Counted from the first letter of the stretch, positions 41,561 to 49,789 are shown. The stretch is DNA of 64,000 nucleotides from KBS50 sp042666615 (GCF_042666615.1 NZ_JBHTDD010000006.1:62001-126000), one strand, 5' to 3'. The notes: generated by a model not told the origin, from the sequence alone. Numbers and translations: made by a program.

Positions 41561-41929
41561 TCAGTCCTGCGGGTCCAGGCCCAATGCCGCCCGGACCAGG
41601 GCGAGGGCCTGCCGCGGGTCGACGCCGAGGTCCCGGCTGTCCGTGGCGTACCGGGCGGCCAGTTGCTGGGCCTCCCGTGACACGCCGGCCGCGCGGGCGG
41701 TGACGAAGGTGCCGTGCCGGCCGCGGGTCTCCACCAGCCCGGCGTGCTCGAGTTCCCGGTAGGCCTTGGCGACCGTGTTGGCGGCCACCCCGAGCCGGGT
41801 GGCCAGGTCGCGCACCGTGGGCAGCCGGGTGCCGGCCGGCAGCGAGCCGTCCGCGGCGCGCGTGGCGACCCCCGCCCGGATCTGCTCGTACGGCGGAACG
41901 GTGGACCGTGGGTCGATGTCGATGCTCAG
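41561..41929 (-). CDS. GntR-family (YtrA type) regulator with non-canonical start
   Basis: A 122-residue repressor: IDPRSTVPPYEQIRAGVATR, then LPTVRDLATRLGVAANTVAK and AYRELEHAGLVETRGRHGTF form a full GntR winged helix with a short YtrA-like tail. The conserved coding region starts at SIDID, yet between it and the in-frame TAG at 41942-41944 the only codons are ATT, CGC, CGC, ATC and CTG. I annotate from CTG 41929; ATC 41930-41932 occupies the family's usual start position. A TAGATT -10 box overlaps the TAG, so a leaderless mRNA starting near ATC/CTG is plausible. The first standard start, GTG inside the helix-turn-helix, would give a broken protein. Confidence 0.75.
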   Translation of the reverse strand: MSIDIDPRSTVPPYEQIRAGVATRAADGSLPAGTRLPTVRDLATRLGVAANTVAKAYRELEHAGLVETRGRHGTFVTARAAGVSREAQQLAARYATDSRDLGVDPRQALALVRAALGLDPQD

Positions 41930-41996
41930 GATGCGGCGAATCTACCAAGCGGCGTTCCGCTGCGGTCGCGCCCGGCCGTTATCTACGGTGAGGGGC

Positions 41997-42458
41997 ATGG
42001 CCTCCGAGGGCGCCGCCGCGTACCCGGCCCGGCGGCGGTCGGTGTGGCGGGTCGCCCTCGTGGCGACCGGCCTGATCCTGCTGGTCTGCTGCATCGGTGC
42101 CGCCGGGCTCGGCGTGTGGAATCTGCAGGCGCTGCGGGGCACCGAGGAGCCGGTCCGGGCGGCGGCTGACGCGTTCCTGCACGACGTGTCCGCCGGCAAT
42201 GCCGGCCACGCCTACGACGAGTTGTGCCCGGCCAGCCGGCAACGGTGGACCCGGGACGAGTTCGTCCGCCGCACCGGCGGGCTGGACGCGGTGCTCCGGT
42301 ACACGATCGGCACGGTGTCGGTGGCCACGAAGGACGGCCGGCCGCACGGCACGGTGACCGTCGACGTGGTGCGCCGTACCGGCGCGGTGGAGCGCCGCAC
42401 GCTGGACGTCGTCCAGGACGGCCGCACCTGGCGGGTGTGCGGCGACACCCCGATCTGA
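41997..42458 (+). CDS. membrane-anchored hypothetical protein
   Basis: A 153-residue protein with a short basic N-terminus, one membrane helix (VALVATGLILLVCCIGAAGL) and an extracytoplasmic NTF2/DUF4878-like domain: EEPVRAAADAFLHDVSAGNA, YDELCPASRQRW, then VDVVRRTGAVERRTLDVVQD and TWRVCGDTPI. Two cysteines (DELC and RVCG) may form a disulfide. Function unknown; such proteins are often cell-envelope associated. Start ATG 41997. Confidence 0.7.
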   Translation: MASEGAAAYPARRRSVWRVALVATGLILLVCCIGAAGLGVWNLQALRGTEEPVRAAADAFLHDVSAGNAGHAYDELCPASRQRWTRDEFVRRTGGLDAVLRYTIGTVSVATKDGRPHGTVTVDVVRRTGAVERRTLDVVQDGRTWRVCGDTPI

Positions 42459-42473
42459 GCCGGGCAGCGACGC

Positions 42474-42497
42474 GGGCCGGCCGGTTCGGGCCGGCCC
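42474..42497. terminator. hairpin between convergent genes
   Basis: GGGCCGGCC (42474-42482) pairs perfectly with GGCCGGCCC (42489-42497) over a 6-nt loop. Confidence 0.5.
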
Positions 42498-42534
42498 CGG
42501 CGGTCACGGGTCACTCCGGCCCGGTTGTCGGGCG

Positions 42535-43245
42535 TCAGGTCATCGGCCCCAGGTCACCGGTGCGGTGGTGGCGCCGGCACAGCACCTGGTAGCGCACCTG
42601 CGCGTCGTCCACCGTGTCCCCGATGACCACCTGTTCACCCTCGCGGGCCACCGCGCCACCGACCACCCGGGCGTTGAGCAGCCCTTCCCGGCCGCACCAG
42701 CACAGCACCTCGACCTGGATGCGGGTCACCTCGTCGGCCAGTTCGAACAATCGTCGCGCGGCCGGGAACATCTCCGCCCGGAAGTCGGTGGCCAGGCCGA
42801 ACGCGAACACGTCCACGTCGAAGGAGTCGACCAGTTCGGCCATCTGCTCGACGTGCCGCACGGTGTAGAAGCAGGCCTCGTCGCAGATCAGGTAGTCGAC
42901 CCGGACGCCCTCGGCCCACCGGCCGCGAACCAGTGCCACCAGGTCCAGGTCGTCGGTGACCTCGATGGCGTCGTGGGCGAGTCCGATCCGGGTGGTGACC
43001 CGTGGCCCCAGGGACCGGTCGATGCGGGTCAGCACCAGCCCGCGCCGGCCCTGCCGGGCGTGGTTGTAGTTCATCTGCAGTGCCATCGTCGACTTGCCGC
43101 AGTCCATCGGACCCCAGAAGTACTTCAGCACCGCGGCGTGCAGCGGTCGCCCGTCGCGCCGCTGCGGCGTGCAGCCCGCGTGGTCCGGTCCCGCGGACGC
43201 GGGATGGGCCAGGCAGGTGGGGGAGAGGGCGGAGTCGTCGGTCAC
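42535..43245 (-). CDS. tdk: thymidine kinase (type II)
   Basis: A 236-residue salvage enzyme that phosphorylates thymidine with ATP. Walker A is GPMDCGKST at residue 45, followed by MNYNHARQGRRGLVLTRIDR, the DEACFYTVRHVEQMAEL block with the catalytic acid, and FAFGLATDFRAEMFPAARRL. Zinc ligands are CWCGREG and CRRHH. The N-terminal 38 residues before the conserved LKYFWGP are an unconserved Cys/Pro-rich extension from GTG 43245; a later internal start is possible but lacks a clear codon with a ribosome-binding site. Confidence 0.92.
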   Translation of the reverse strand: MTDDSALSPTCLAHPASAGPDHAGCTPQRRDGRPLHAAVLKYFWGPMDCGKSTMALQMNYNHARQGRRGLVLTRIDRSLGPRVTTRIGLAHDAIEVTDDLDLVALVRGRWAEGVRVDYLICDEACFYTVRHVEQMAELVDSFDVDVFAFGLATDFRAEMFPAARRLFELADEVTRIQVEVLCWCGREGLLNARVVGGAVAREGEQVVIGDTVDDAQVRYQVLCRRHHRTGDLGPMT

Positions 43246-43276
43246 GGTCGGGCAGCCTAGCCGCCGGCGGGTCGCC

Positions 43277-44698
43277 TCACAGCACCCTGGGTGGCGTGTT
43301 GCCGGCGGCCAGCACGGCCCGCCGCATCGGCACGGCCAGCAGCAGCAGGAACCCGACCACGAAGAACACCAGCAGCGACACCAGCCCGACCCGGTAGCTG
43401 TTGGTGAGCTGGAACACCAGCCCGAACGCGAGCGGCCCGAGCCAGCTGGTGCCCTTGTCGCTGATCTCGTAGAAGCCGTAGTACTCGCCCTCCCGGCCGC
43501 GCGGGATGAGCTGGCTGAACAGGGATCGGCTCAGCGCCTGGCTGCCGCCGAGCACCAGCCCGATGGCGGCTCCCAGCACCATGAACGGCACCGGTGCCTC
43601 GGCCGGCAGCCGGAATGCGGCGACGATCACACCGGTCCACAGCACCAGGCTCAGCAGCACCGTCTTCCAGGCACCGATGCGGCCGGCCAACGCGCCGAGC
43701 AGCAGGGCCCCGCCGAACGCCAGGAACTGCACCAGCAGGATCGTCACGATCAGGGTGCCCTGCTCCAGCCGCAGTTCCTCGGTGCCGTACTGGCTGGCCA
43801 GGGTGATGACGGTCTGGATGCCGTCGTTGTAGACCAGGAACGCGAGCAGGAAGTACAACGTCAGCGGGTACGCCTTGATCTCCCGTAGCGTGCGGCCGAG
43901 TTGCCGGAACCCGTCGGTGAGCACGTTGCCGTGGGCGCGCAGTGCCTCGGTCGTCGGGTGCTCCCGCAGCCAGCGCAGCGGCACCAGCGTGAACGCCGCC
44001 CACCACACCCCGGCCGACACGATCGACCAGCGGGCCAGGTCCAGGGTGCGCTGCGGGTTGCCGTCCTCGGTGAGCATGCTGACGGCCACCAGGTTCAGCG
44101 CCAGCAGCAGCCCACCGCCCAGGTAACCGATGGCCCAGCCGCGACTGGAGATGGCGTCCCGCTCGTCGGGCCCGCCGAGCTGCGGCAGGAACGAGTTGTA
44201 CACCACGATCGCGGCACCGAACGAGATGTTGGCGACCACGAACAACGCCCCGCCCAGCAGGTACCGGTCGCCGGTGACGAACGCCATCGCGATGGTCGCC
44301 CCGGCGCCGGTGAACGCGGCGCCGGCCAGCAGCCGCTTCTTGTGCAGCGACCGGTCGGCCACCGCACCCATCACCGGCAGCACGAACACGGTGAGGAACA
44401 CCGAGAGCGAGATCAGGTACGGGTAGAAGGAGCCGGCGGCGACCTTGATGCCCAGCGGGTAGACGTACCCGTCGCAGCGGTCGGCCCCCAGTTCGCAACC
44501 GGCCGCCAGTTCGGTGACGGAGGTGAGGAACGGCCCGAGGAACACGGTGATGACCGTGGTCTGGAAGGCCGAGTTGGCCCAGTCGTAGACGTACCACCCT
44601 CTGCGTTCCCGGCGGGTGGCCGGTGGTGGACCGGCCGGTCCGGCGGGGCCGACCGGCTCGCCCGGTCCGGTGGCCGGGTCGGCGGCACTGGAGGCCAT
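43277..44698 (-). CDS. UMF1/Atg22-like MFS transporter
   Basis: A 473-residue membrane protein of the UMF1 (vacuole effluxer Atg22-like) group of the major facilitator superfamily. Diagnostic N-terminus RRGWYVYDWANSAFQTTVIT; later PVMGAVADRSLHKKRLL, AIVVYNSFLPQLGGPDERDA, SRGWAIGYLGGGLLLALNLV and LVLGGSQALSRSLFSQLIPR followed by EYYGFYEISDKGTSWLGP. About twelve helices with a Pro/Gly-rich cytosolic tail. Substrate unknown, possibly amino acids. The start is ATG 44698; it follows the glycerophosphodiesterase gene by 50 bp in the same direction. Confidence 0.88.
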   Translation of the reverse strand: MASSAADPATGPGEPVGPAGPAGPPPATRRERRGWYVYDWANSAFQTTVITVFLGPFLTSVTELAAGCELGADRCDGYVYPLGIKVAAGSFYPYLISLSVFLTVFVLPVMGAVADRSLHKKRLLAGAAFTGAGATIAMAFVTGDRYLLGGALFVVANISFGAAIVVYNSFLPQLGGPDERDAISSRGWAIGYLGGGLLLALNLVAVSMLTEDGNPQRTLDLARWSIVSAGVWWAAFTLVPLRWLREHPTTEALRAHGNVLTDGFRQLGRTLREIKAYPLTLYFLLAFLVYNDGIQTVITLASQYGTEELRLEQGTLIVTILLVQFLAFGGALLLGALAGRIGAWKTVLLSLVLWTGVIVAAFRLPAEAPVPFMVLGAAIGLVLGGSQALSRSLFSQLIPRGREGEYYGFYEISDKGTSWLGPLAFGLVFQLTNSYRVGLVSLLVFFVVGFLLLLAVPMRRAVLAAGNTPPRVL

Positions 44699-44748
44699 GG
44701 TGGTCCCTTTCCGGGTCGGCGGGCCCCGGCCGCCCGCCTCTGGCGGTG

Positions 44749-45528
44749 TCAGCCGGGCGGGTCGGTCGGCCAGTGGCCACGGGTGCGGTACGTCTCGCGA
44801 AGCAGGTCGACGCGATCGGTCATGATGCCATCCACACCGAGGTCGAGTAACCCCGTCATGGCGGCCGGATCGTCGATCGTCCAGACGTGCACCTGCAGGC
44901 CGAGCCGGTGGGCGTGGTCCACGAACCGGCGGTCCACCACCCGCAGTGGTCCGTGCCGCACCGGCACCTGCGCGGCCACCACCGACGGCGGCAGGGTGAT
45001 CCGCGTGCCGGTGCGGGAGGCCAGCCACAGCCGGGCGACCCCGCGCATGCCCAGCGAGGTGGCGACCTTCGGGCCGGCGAGGGACCGCAGCCGGGTCAGC
45101 CGCGCGTCGCTGAACGAGGCGAGCAGCACCCGGTCGCCGGCTCCGACGCGTTCCACCACCGCCACCGTCGGGTCGACACCGCCGCCGGCCTTGACGTCGA
45201 TGTTGAACCGCACCTCCGGCCACGCACCGAGCACCTCGTCGAGCCGGGGGACCGCGGCCGCCCCGGCGACCCGCACGCTGGCCAGGTCGGCCCAGCGCAG
45301 TGCGGCGACGCGACCCGGCTCACCGGTGAGCCGTTCCAGCGTCGGGTCGTGGAAGATCACCGGCACGCCGTCCGCGGTGGCGTGCACGTCGGTCTCGACG
45401 TACCGGTAGCCCAGGGCGATGGCCCGCGCGAACGCCTCGGCGGTGTTCTCGTCGCCGTCGGCGGCGCCGCCGCGGTGGGCGAAGGCCAGCGGGGCGGGCG
45501 CGTCGAGGTACGGGAAACGTGCGGTCAC
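44749..45528 (-). CDS. glycerophosphodiester phosphodiesterase
   Basis: A 259-residue GDPD-fold phosphodiesterase that splits glycerophosphodiesters to glycerol-3-phosphate and an alcohol. Motifs: FAHRGGAADGDENTAEAFAR with catalytic His and the metal-site ENT, VETDVHATADGVPVIFHDPT with metal Glu/Asp and catalytic His, FNIDVKAG, and VHVWTIDDPAAMTGLLDLGV. There is no signal peptide, so it is cytosolic. It starts at GTG 45528, with a near-zero spacer after GGAG. Likely co-transcribed with the UMF1 transporter. Confidence 0.92.
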   Translation of the reverse strand: MTARFPYLDAPAPLAFAHRGGAADGDENTAEAFARAIALGYRYVETDVHATADGVPVIFHDPTLERLTGEPGRVAALRWADLASVRVAGAAAVPRLDEVLGAWPEVRFNIDVKAGGGVDPTVAVVERVGAGDRVLLASFSDARLTRLRSLAGPKVATSLGMRGVARLWLASRTGTRITLPPSVVAAQVPVRHGPLRVVDRRFVDHAHRLGLQVHVWTIDDPAAMTGLLDLGVDGIMTDRVDLLRETYRTRGHWPTDPPG

Positions 45529-45771
45529 CTCCGAAGTATGCCGGGTCGCAGGTGACCGATGGGTAACCGCAATGGTTGCGACGCGTATCGGTGCGGCGTC
45601 CCTCGGTGACGGCCCGGGTCGGTCTATCCTGCCGGCTCAGGACCCGGCGTGCCTGGTCACAGTGGCGGCCCCGGGGTTGGTCGGCTTTGCGGGAGGGACT
45701 GTGCCGTACGCACCGTCGGTCACCGGGGCACGCGCCCGCCGGTCCGCCGTCTGGGCTCCGGCGGTGACCCG

Positions 45772-46398
45772 ATGACCGGGCAACCGAGCGCCCGCGCCAC
45801 ACCGGCCGCGTACCCCCGGGAACCGGTGCGGTGCGTGGCGGCGTCGGCGGCGGACGCGGCGGCGCTGCTGGCGGTGGTGGAGCGGGCCGGTTACCGGCCC
45901 CGTCGAGGTTTCCCGGTGGCACCGGGCGGGATCGGCGGCGCACCGGACGGACCGGCGGACCCGGCGGTGATGCTGGTGGGCCCGGTGCCGGACGCGCGCA
46001 CCGCCGAGGCGGTGCTGAGCGCCGCGGCGCGCGGCACGTCGGTGCTGGCGGTGGTGGATCCGGCGGCGCCCGTCGGCCGGGCGGTGCTGGCCGGTCTGGG
46101 TCGGCTCGGTCCGGTCCGGCTGGCCCCGGTCGCGGCTCGCACGCTGCGGGTCCCCGGCCAGCCGGCCGGCCCTCGGCTGGTACCCGAGCAGCGGGCTCTG
46201 GTGGAACGCCTGGTACCCGAGCAGCGGGCCCTGCTGGACCGGCTGGCCAATGGCGAGACGATCGCCGCCGCGGCGGCGGCGGAGTTCCTGTCGTTACGTA
46301 CCGCGAACCGGCGCATCGCCGGAGTGCGGCACCTGTTCGGGGTGCGCACCACCCGCGAGGCGGTCCGGTTCTACCTGCGGCAGCGTGGATCCGGGTAG
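45772..46398 (+). CDS. LuxR-type HTH protein with degenerate receiver-like domain
   Basis: A 208-residue regulator. The Ala/Gly-rich N-terminal 130 residues keep a receiver-like rhythm of strands and helices (VMLVGPVPDARTAEAVLSAA, TSVLAVVDPAAPVGRAVLAG) but no phosphoacceptor Asp is convincing. The C-terminus is a LuxR/GerE-like helix-turn-helix: ANGETIAAAAAAEFLSLRTA, NRRIAGVRHLFGVRTTREAV. Just before it, an 11-codon tandem duplication gives LVPEQRALVER/LVPEQRALLDR. Its 3' end overlaps the convergent methyltransferase-like gene by 105 bp. Confidence 0.7.
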   Translation: MTGQPSARATPAAYPREPVRCVAASAADAAALLAVVERAGYRPRRGFPVAPGGIGGAPDGPADPAVMLVGPVPDARTAEAVLSAAARGTSVLAVVDPAAPVGRAVLAGLGRLGPVRLAPVAARTLRVPGQPAGPRLVPEQRALVERLVPEQRALLDRLANGETIAAAAAAEFLSLRTANRRIAGVRHLFGVRTTREAVRFYLRQRGSG

Positions 46399-47088
46399 GT
46401 CGTCCGCCAGGCTTGGTCGCGACGCCGCGGACGGGTTGTCGACGCGGCGGGCCAGATAGACCACGTCCGGTTCGCCGCGCGCGACCTCCACCCGGTACGT
46501 CGTCACCGGGCCGATCGCGGCGCGCAGCCGCTCGACGTAGTCCGGTGCCGTCGCGGCGCTCCACACCGTCAACACGCCGCCGTCGGTCAGCCGGTCGCGG
46601 AGCAGGGTGGCCCCGGTCTCGTCGTACAGGGCGGCGTTGCCGGCGAAGACGGTCCAGTCCGGACCGTTGTCGGTGTCCAGGCAGATGGCCTCGAAGGTCT
46701 CGTCGGTGGTGCGCAGCCACCGGACGAGGTCCGCGGTGACGACCCGGACCCGCGGATCGGCCAGGGCGTTGCCGCTTACCGACGCGAGGTGGGTGCGGTG
46801 CCAGGTCACGAGCGTCGGCTCGATCTCCACGACCACGATCTCGGCGGGCGTCGCGGAGCGGACCGCCTCGGCCAGCGAGAACCCCACGCCGAGCCCGCCG
46901 ATCAGCAGCCGTGCCCCCGGCGGTACGGCGCCGAGGGCGGCACGCACCAGCAGGCGTTCGGACTCACCGGCCCGGGTGTCCATGAGGAACACCCCGTTGC
47001 TGATGATCTCGTGGTGGTCGCCGTGCCGGCGCAGTACCAGCTCGCCCCGCTCGGTGACCACCCGCTCGACGGTGACGGCCGCGCTCAT
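46294..47088 (-). CDS. spermidine-synthase-like SAM-dependent enzyme
   Basis: A 264-residue Rossmann-fold protein of the spermidine synthase family: LLIGGLGVGFSLAEAV for the cofactor loop, IVVVEIEPTLVTWHRTHLA for the acidic ribose-binding strand, DPRVRVVTADLVRWLR, and FEAICLDTDNGPDW. The aminopropyl-transferase active-site signature is not complete, so substrate and reaction are open. Conservation seems to stop near VVYLARRVD; the last about 40 residues lie antisense to the LuxR-type gene and may be a read-on after loss of the original stop. Start ATG 47088. Confidence 0.78.
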   Translation of the reverse strand: MSAAVTVERVVTERGELVLRRHGDHHEIISNGVFLMDTRAGESERLLVRAALGAVPPGARLLIGGLGVGFSLAEAVRSATPAEIVVVEIEPTLVTWHRTHLASVSGNALADPRVRVVTADLVRWLRTTDETFEAICLDTDNGPDWTVFAGNAALYDETGATLLRDRLTDGGVLTVWSAATAPDYVERLRAAIGPVTTYRVEVARGEPDVVYLARRVDNPSAASRPSLADDLPGSTLPQVEPDRLAGGAHPEQVPHSGDAPVRGT

Positions 47089-47133
47089 GGGGAGTCACGG
47101 TACGGCACGGCCGCCGGTCCGCCGGTGCGCGGC

Positions 47134-47913
47134 TCAGCCGGTGCGGCGTCGGGGCCGGGACCGGCTGGTCGAGACCGGGCGGCTGGGGTCGACGTGCCTG
47201 GGCAGGTCGGGTTCGTCGGGGCGCAGTCCCGCCAGGGTCTCGGTGAGCGCGTCGATGATGCGTTCGGTGGCTCGCACCGCCGCGCCGGGCGCGGCGGGGT
47301 CGATGTCGGCCAGGTCGACCGGCTCGCCGAACCGCACCCGCACCACCGGCCGGCGGCGCAGCGCCCGGGCCAGCGAGCGCAGAGCCCCCTTCGGCGCGTC
47401 GTACGGCAGCAGTTCGTGCGAACCCCACTGGGCCACCGGCACCACCGTTACGCCGGTGGCCAGGGCGAGCCGGGCGGTGCCGGTGCGGCCCCGTTCCGGC
47501 CACAGCCCGGGGTCGAGGGTGATGCGGCCCTCCGGATAGACGAGCACCACCGAGCCGGCGCCGAGGGCGGCTGAGGCCCGGTCGAGGGCCTGGGCGACGG
47601 TGGTGGTGCGGCGGTCGACGCGCAGGTGGCCGCTGGCCCGCATCAGGGAACCGACCACCGGTGCCCGGAACAATCCGCCGGTGGCCATGATGCGGGGGGC
47701 GACGCGGCGGACCCGGCAGGCGGCGGTGAGCACCGCGGGGTCGGCCGGGCTGAGGTGGTTGGCGGCCAGGATCAGTGGGCCGTCGCGCAGCCCGGCCGGC
47801 ACGTCTCCGGTGACCCGCAGCCGGGCGAACGGGGCGAGCAGGACGCGGGCGAACGTCTGGAGGCCACGCCACAGCGGGGGAGGTCGCCACCGGTCAGCGG
47901 AAGAGGTGTCCAT
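47134..47913 (-). CDS. 1-acyl-sn-glycerol-3-phosphate acyltransferase-like
   Basis: A 259-residue PlsC-type acyltransferase, predicted to acylate lysophosphatidate or a related lipid at the membrane. NHLSPADP at residues 52-59 is the NHx4D catalytic block, VYPEGRIT is the second (EGR) block, and GVTVVPVAQWGSHELLPY the conserved third region. The C-terminal tail is Arg-rich. ATG 47913 begins MDTSSADRW; the longer upstream frame is unconserved. It follows the APH-like gene on the same strand by about 60 bp. Confidence 0.88.
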   Translation of the reverse strand: MDTSSADRWRPPPLWRGLQTFARVLLAPFARLRVTGDVPAGLRDGPLILAANHLSPADPAVLTAACRVRRVAPRIMATGGLFRAPVVGSLMRASGHLRVDRRTTTVAQALDRASAALGAGSVVLVYPEGRITLDPGLWPERGRTGTARLALATGVTVVPVAQWGSHELLPYDAPKGALRSLARALRRRPVVRVRFGEPVDLADIDPAAPGAAVRATERIIDALTETLAGLRPDEPDLPRHVDPSRPVSTSRSRPRRRTG

Positions 47914-47975
47914 CAGCCGGTGATCGTCGCACGTCGCGCGCGCGGATCGGTGTACGCGTTCACGCCCCGGCCTCG

Positions 47976-48881
47976 TCATCGGCTGGCGGCGTCGTCGAGG
48001 ATGCCCCGCAGCCGTGCCCGGCACTCGGCGACGAAGGCCGGATACGTGTGCCAGTAGTAGGAGATGCCGCTGACACCGACCGCGACGGCCCAGGCCCGCG
48101 CCCGGGTCCAGGTCGCCTCGTCGAGCCTGGTGACGCTCCAGTACCCGTGCCGTGCCTGCGGCGGCAGGTCCCATACCGCGGCGTGCTCGGCGTCGGGGAA
48201 GCCGACGGACAGGCCCCCGAAGTCGATGACGGCCTCGAGAGTGCCGTCCCTGACGAGCAGGTTGGTCGGCTTCAGGTCACTATGGAGCCAGGCGTGTGGC
48301 GCCGACGGGTCGGGCAGCGCGATCCCGGCCCGCCAGAAGCGGTGCAGGGACTCGATGTCGAGTTCCGTCGCGACGGTGCGGCGGCAGTCGGCGAAGCACC
48401 GGCTGATCCACCCGTCGCAGTCGCGCAGGCTGCCCCCGCGGTACCCGCTCAGGTCGCCCGCGCGGGTGGCTCCCATCAGGTCGACGTCGTGCAGCGCGCG
48501 GACGAAGGCCGCCAGGTCTGCCCCGAAGGTCGTCCAGTCCTGCACGGTGCCCGGACCGGCCTCGTCGCCGTCGATCCACCGGTAGATCGACCAGGGGAGG
48601 GGGAACGCGGCGGCGGGGGTTCCGGCGTGTACGGGTGCCGGGATCTGATGCGTCAGCAGTGGCGCCAGCCGGGGTAGCCACCGTTGTTCCTTGCGCAGGG
48701 ACCGCGCCTTCTCGGCGGTCCTGGGAAGCCGGACAAGAAGCTGATCACCGAGCCGGTACATGGTGTTGTCGGTGCCCGCGCCGGCCGGCGACAACGGCAG
48801 ACCGGCCCATTGGGGGCACTGCGCCTCCACTAATGCCCTGATGGTCGCCGGATCGACCGCGACCTCGTCCTCGTGCAGCAT
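47976..48881 (-). CDS. aminoglycoside phosphotransferase (APH)-family kinase
   Basis: A 301-residue protein-kinase-fold phosphotransferase. The N-lobe has GTDNTMYRLGDQLLVRLPRT with the ATP lysine replaced in context by Arg, as in several macrolide-type members. The catalytic loop HAWLHSDLKPTNLLVRDG has the Brenner HxDxxxxN pattern, and VIDFGGLSVGFPDAE is the DFG-like metal site. Such genes can inactivate aminoglycosides or macrolides or act in metabolism; the substrate cannot be deduced. Start ATG 48881 (MLHEDEVAVD). Confidence 0.85.
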   Translation of the reverse strand: MLHEDEVAVDPATIRALVEAQCPQWAGLPLSPAGAGTDNTMYRLGDQLLVRLPRTAEKARSLRKEQRWLPRLAPLLTHQIPAPVHAGTPAAAFPLPWSIYRWIDGDEAGPGTVQDWTTFGADLAAFVRALHDVDLMGATRAGDLSGYRGGSLRDCDGWISRCFADCRRTVATELDIESLHRFWRAGIALPDPSAPHAWLHSDLKPTNLLVRDGTLEAVIDFGGLSVGFPDAEHAAVWDLPPQARHGYWSVTRLDEATWTRARAWAVAVGVSGISYYWHTYPAFVAECRARLRGILDDAASR

Positions 48882-48939
48882 CACGCGGAGATCCTTGCGC
48901 CCGAGGGGTCCGAGGGGCCAGTCATTTCGGCCCGGCCCC

Positions 48940-49413
48940 CTACCCGGTGGTGCGTGGCTCCAGGACCACGACGGCGGTCTCGGACGGCCGCAGCGCCGCG
49001 AAGGCATCGAGGTTCGCGTCGATCTCGCGCCAGCGGGCCCACAGCCGGGACCGCTCGTCGCCCGTTGCGGCGCGTGCGCGCACGAGCCGGCGTCCGTCGA
49101 CCAGGTCGACCGCGGCGTCCGGATGCGCCCGCAGGTTGAGCCACCAGGCGGGCTCGCCCGCTCCCCAGCCGTTCATGGCGAGCGTGAACAGGTTCGGCCC
49201 GTCCTCCAGGTACGCGATGATGACGCCGCGCTGCTGGCCGCTGCGGCTTCCCGTCGTGGACAGCCGCAGGGTGCCCCAGCGGCCGGGGCGGGGCCGCCAG
49301 AGCCCCACCCGGCCCCGGAACACCCGGTACAGGCCCCGGTGCACCCGCCAGGCCAGCCGGATGAACCAGCGCGGCGGAAGCTTCGGTTTCCCTGCCCGAT
49401 CCTTGACCGACAT
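48940..49413 (-). CDS. deazaflavin (F420)-dependent nitroreductase family protein
   Basis: A 157-residue split-beta-barrel protein of the Ddn/F420-dependent quinone reductase family. Family marks: TLRLSTTGSRSGQQRGVIIA, LEDGPNLFTLAMNGWGAGEP, AWWLNLRAHPDAAVDLVDGR. F420 use is inferred from the family and is typical of actinobacteria. ATG 49413 begins MSVKDRAGKPKLPPRW; the longer upstream open frame consists of repeat DNA. Confidence 0.88.
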   Translation of the reverse strand: MSVKDRAGKPKLPPRWFIRLAWRVHRGLYRVFRGRVGLWRPRPGRWGTLRLSTTGSRSGQQRGVIIAYLEDGPNLFTLAMNGWGAGEPAWWLNLRAHPDAAVDLVDGRRLVRARAATGDERSRLWARWREIDANLDAFAALRPSETAVVVLEPRTTG

Positions 49414-49568
49414 GACGACCTCCAAATGCCGACACCGGCGATGGTAGGAGCCGGACGCCAGCGGCGGCCCGGTCAACCGCCCGGATGGTGAACCGCCTGA
49501 GCGGGCCGCCGCCGGGCACCCCGACCGATCAGCCGGCGTATCGCCGCCGCGCGTGGTCGGGTTACCAG

Positions 49569-49644
49569 CCACCGCTGGGCCAACGGACCGCTGCGGGGCC
49601 GACGGACCGCCGCGGGGCCAACGGACCACCGCTGGGCCGACGGA
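49569..49644 (+). repeat. four 19-bp tandem repeats
   Basis: Units at 49569, 49588, 49607 and 49626 follow CCRCYGCKGGGCCRACGGA, with a partial fifth. They lie in the 376-bp gap between the F420 gene and cydA. The rest of that gap up to the TACTAC dyads shows no gene. Confidence 0.75.
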
Positions 49645-49743
49645 CCACCGGGACCGGCGCGGCCGAGACCACCGAGTGATCAAGGTCATTGGTCCCGGGT
49701 CGATCCGGGTCTCCCGGCCCTGTCAAATCCTCTACGACGGGCA

Positions 49744-49768
49744 GTAGTATTTACTACGTCTCGTAGTA
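49744..49768. promoter_or_regulatory. nested TACTAC operator dyads before cydA
   Basis: GTAGTA-TT-TACTAC (49744-49757) and TACTACG-TCT-CGTAGTA (49752-49768) share the central TACTAC, giving two overlapping perfect dyads 22 bp before the cydA GTG. They resemble BlaI/MecI/CopY-type sites; the cognate regulator is not in this window. Confidence 0.7.
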
Positions 49769-49789
49769 TGAGTGCCTGGGGGGTTCCTG

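Noticed and set aside
43257..44780. 507-codon frame over the UMF1 transporter
   Set aside because: Out-of-frame shadow of the MFS gene.
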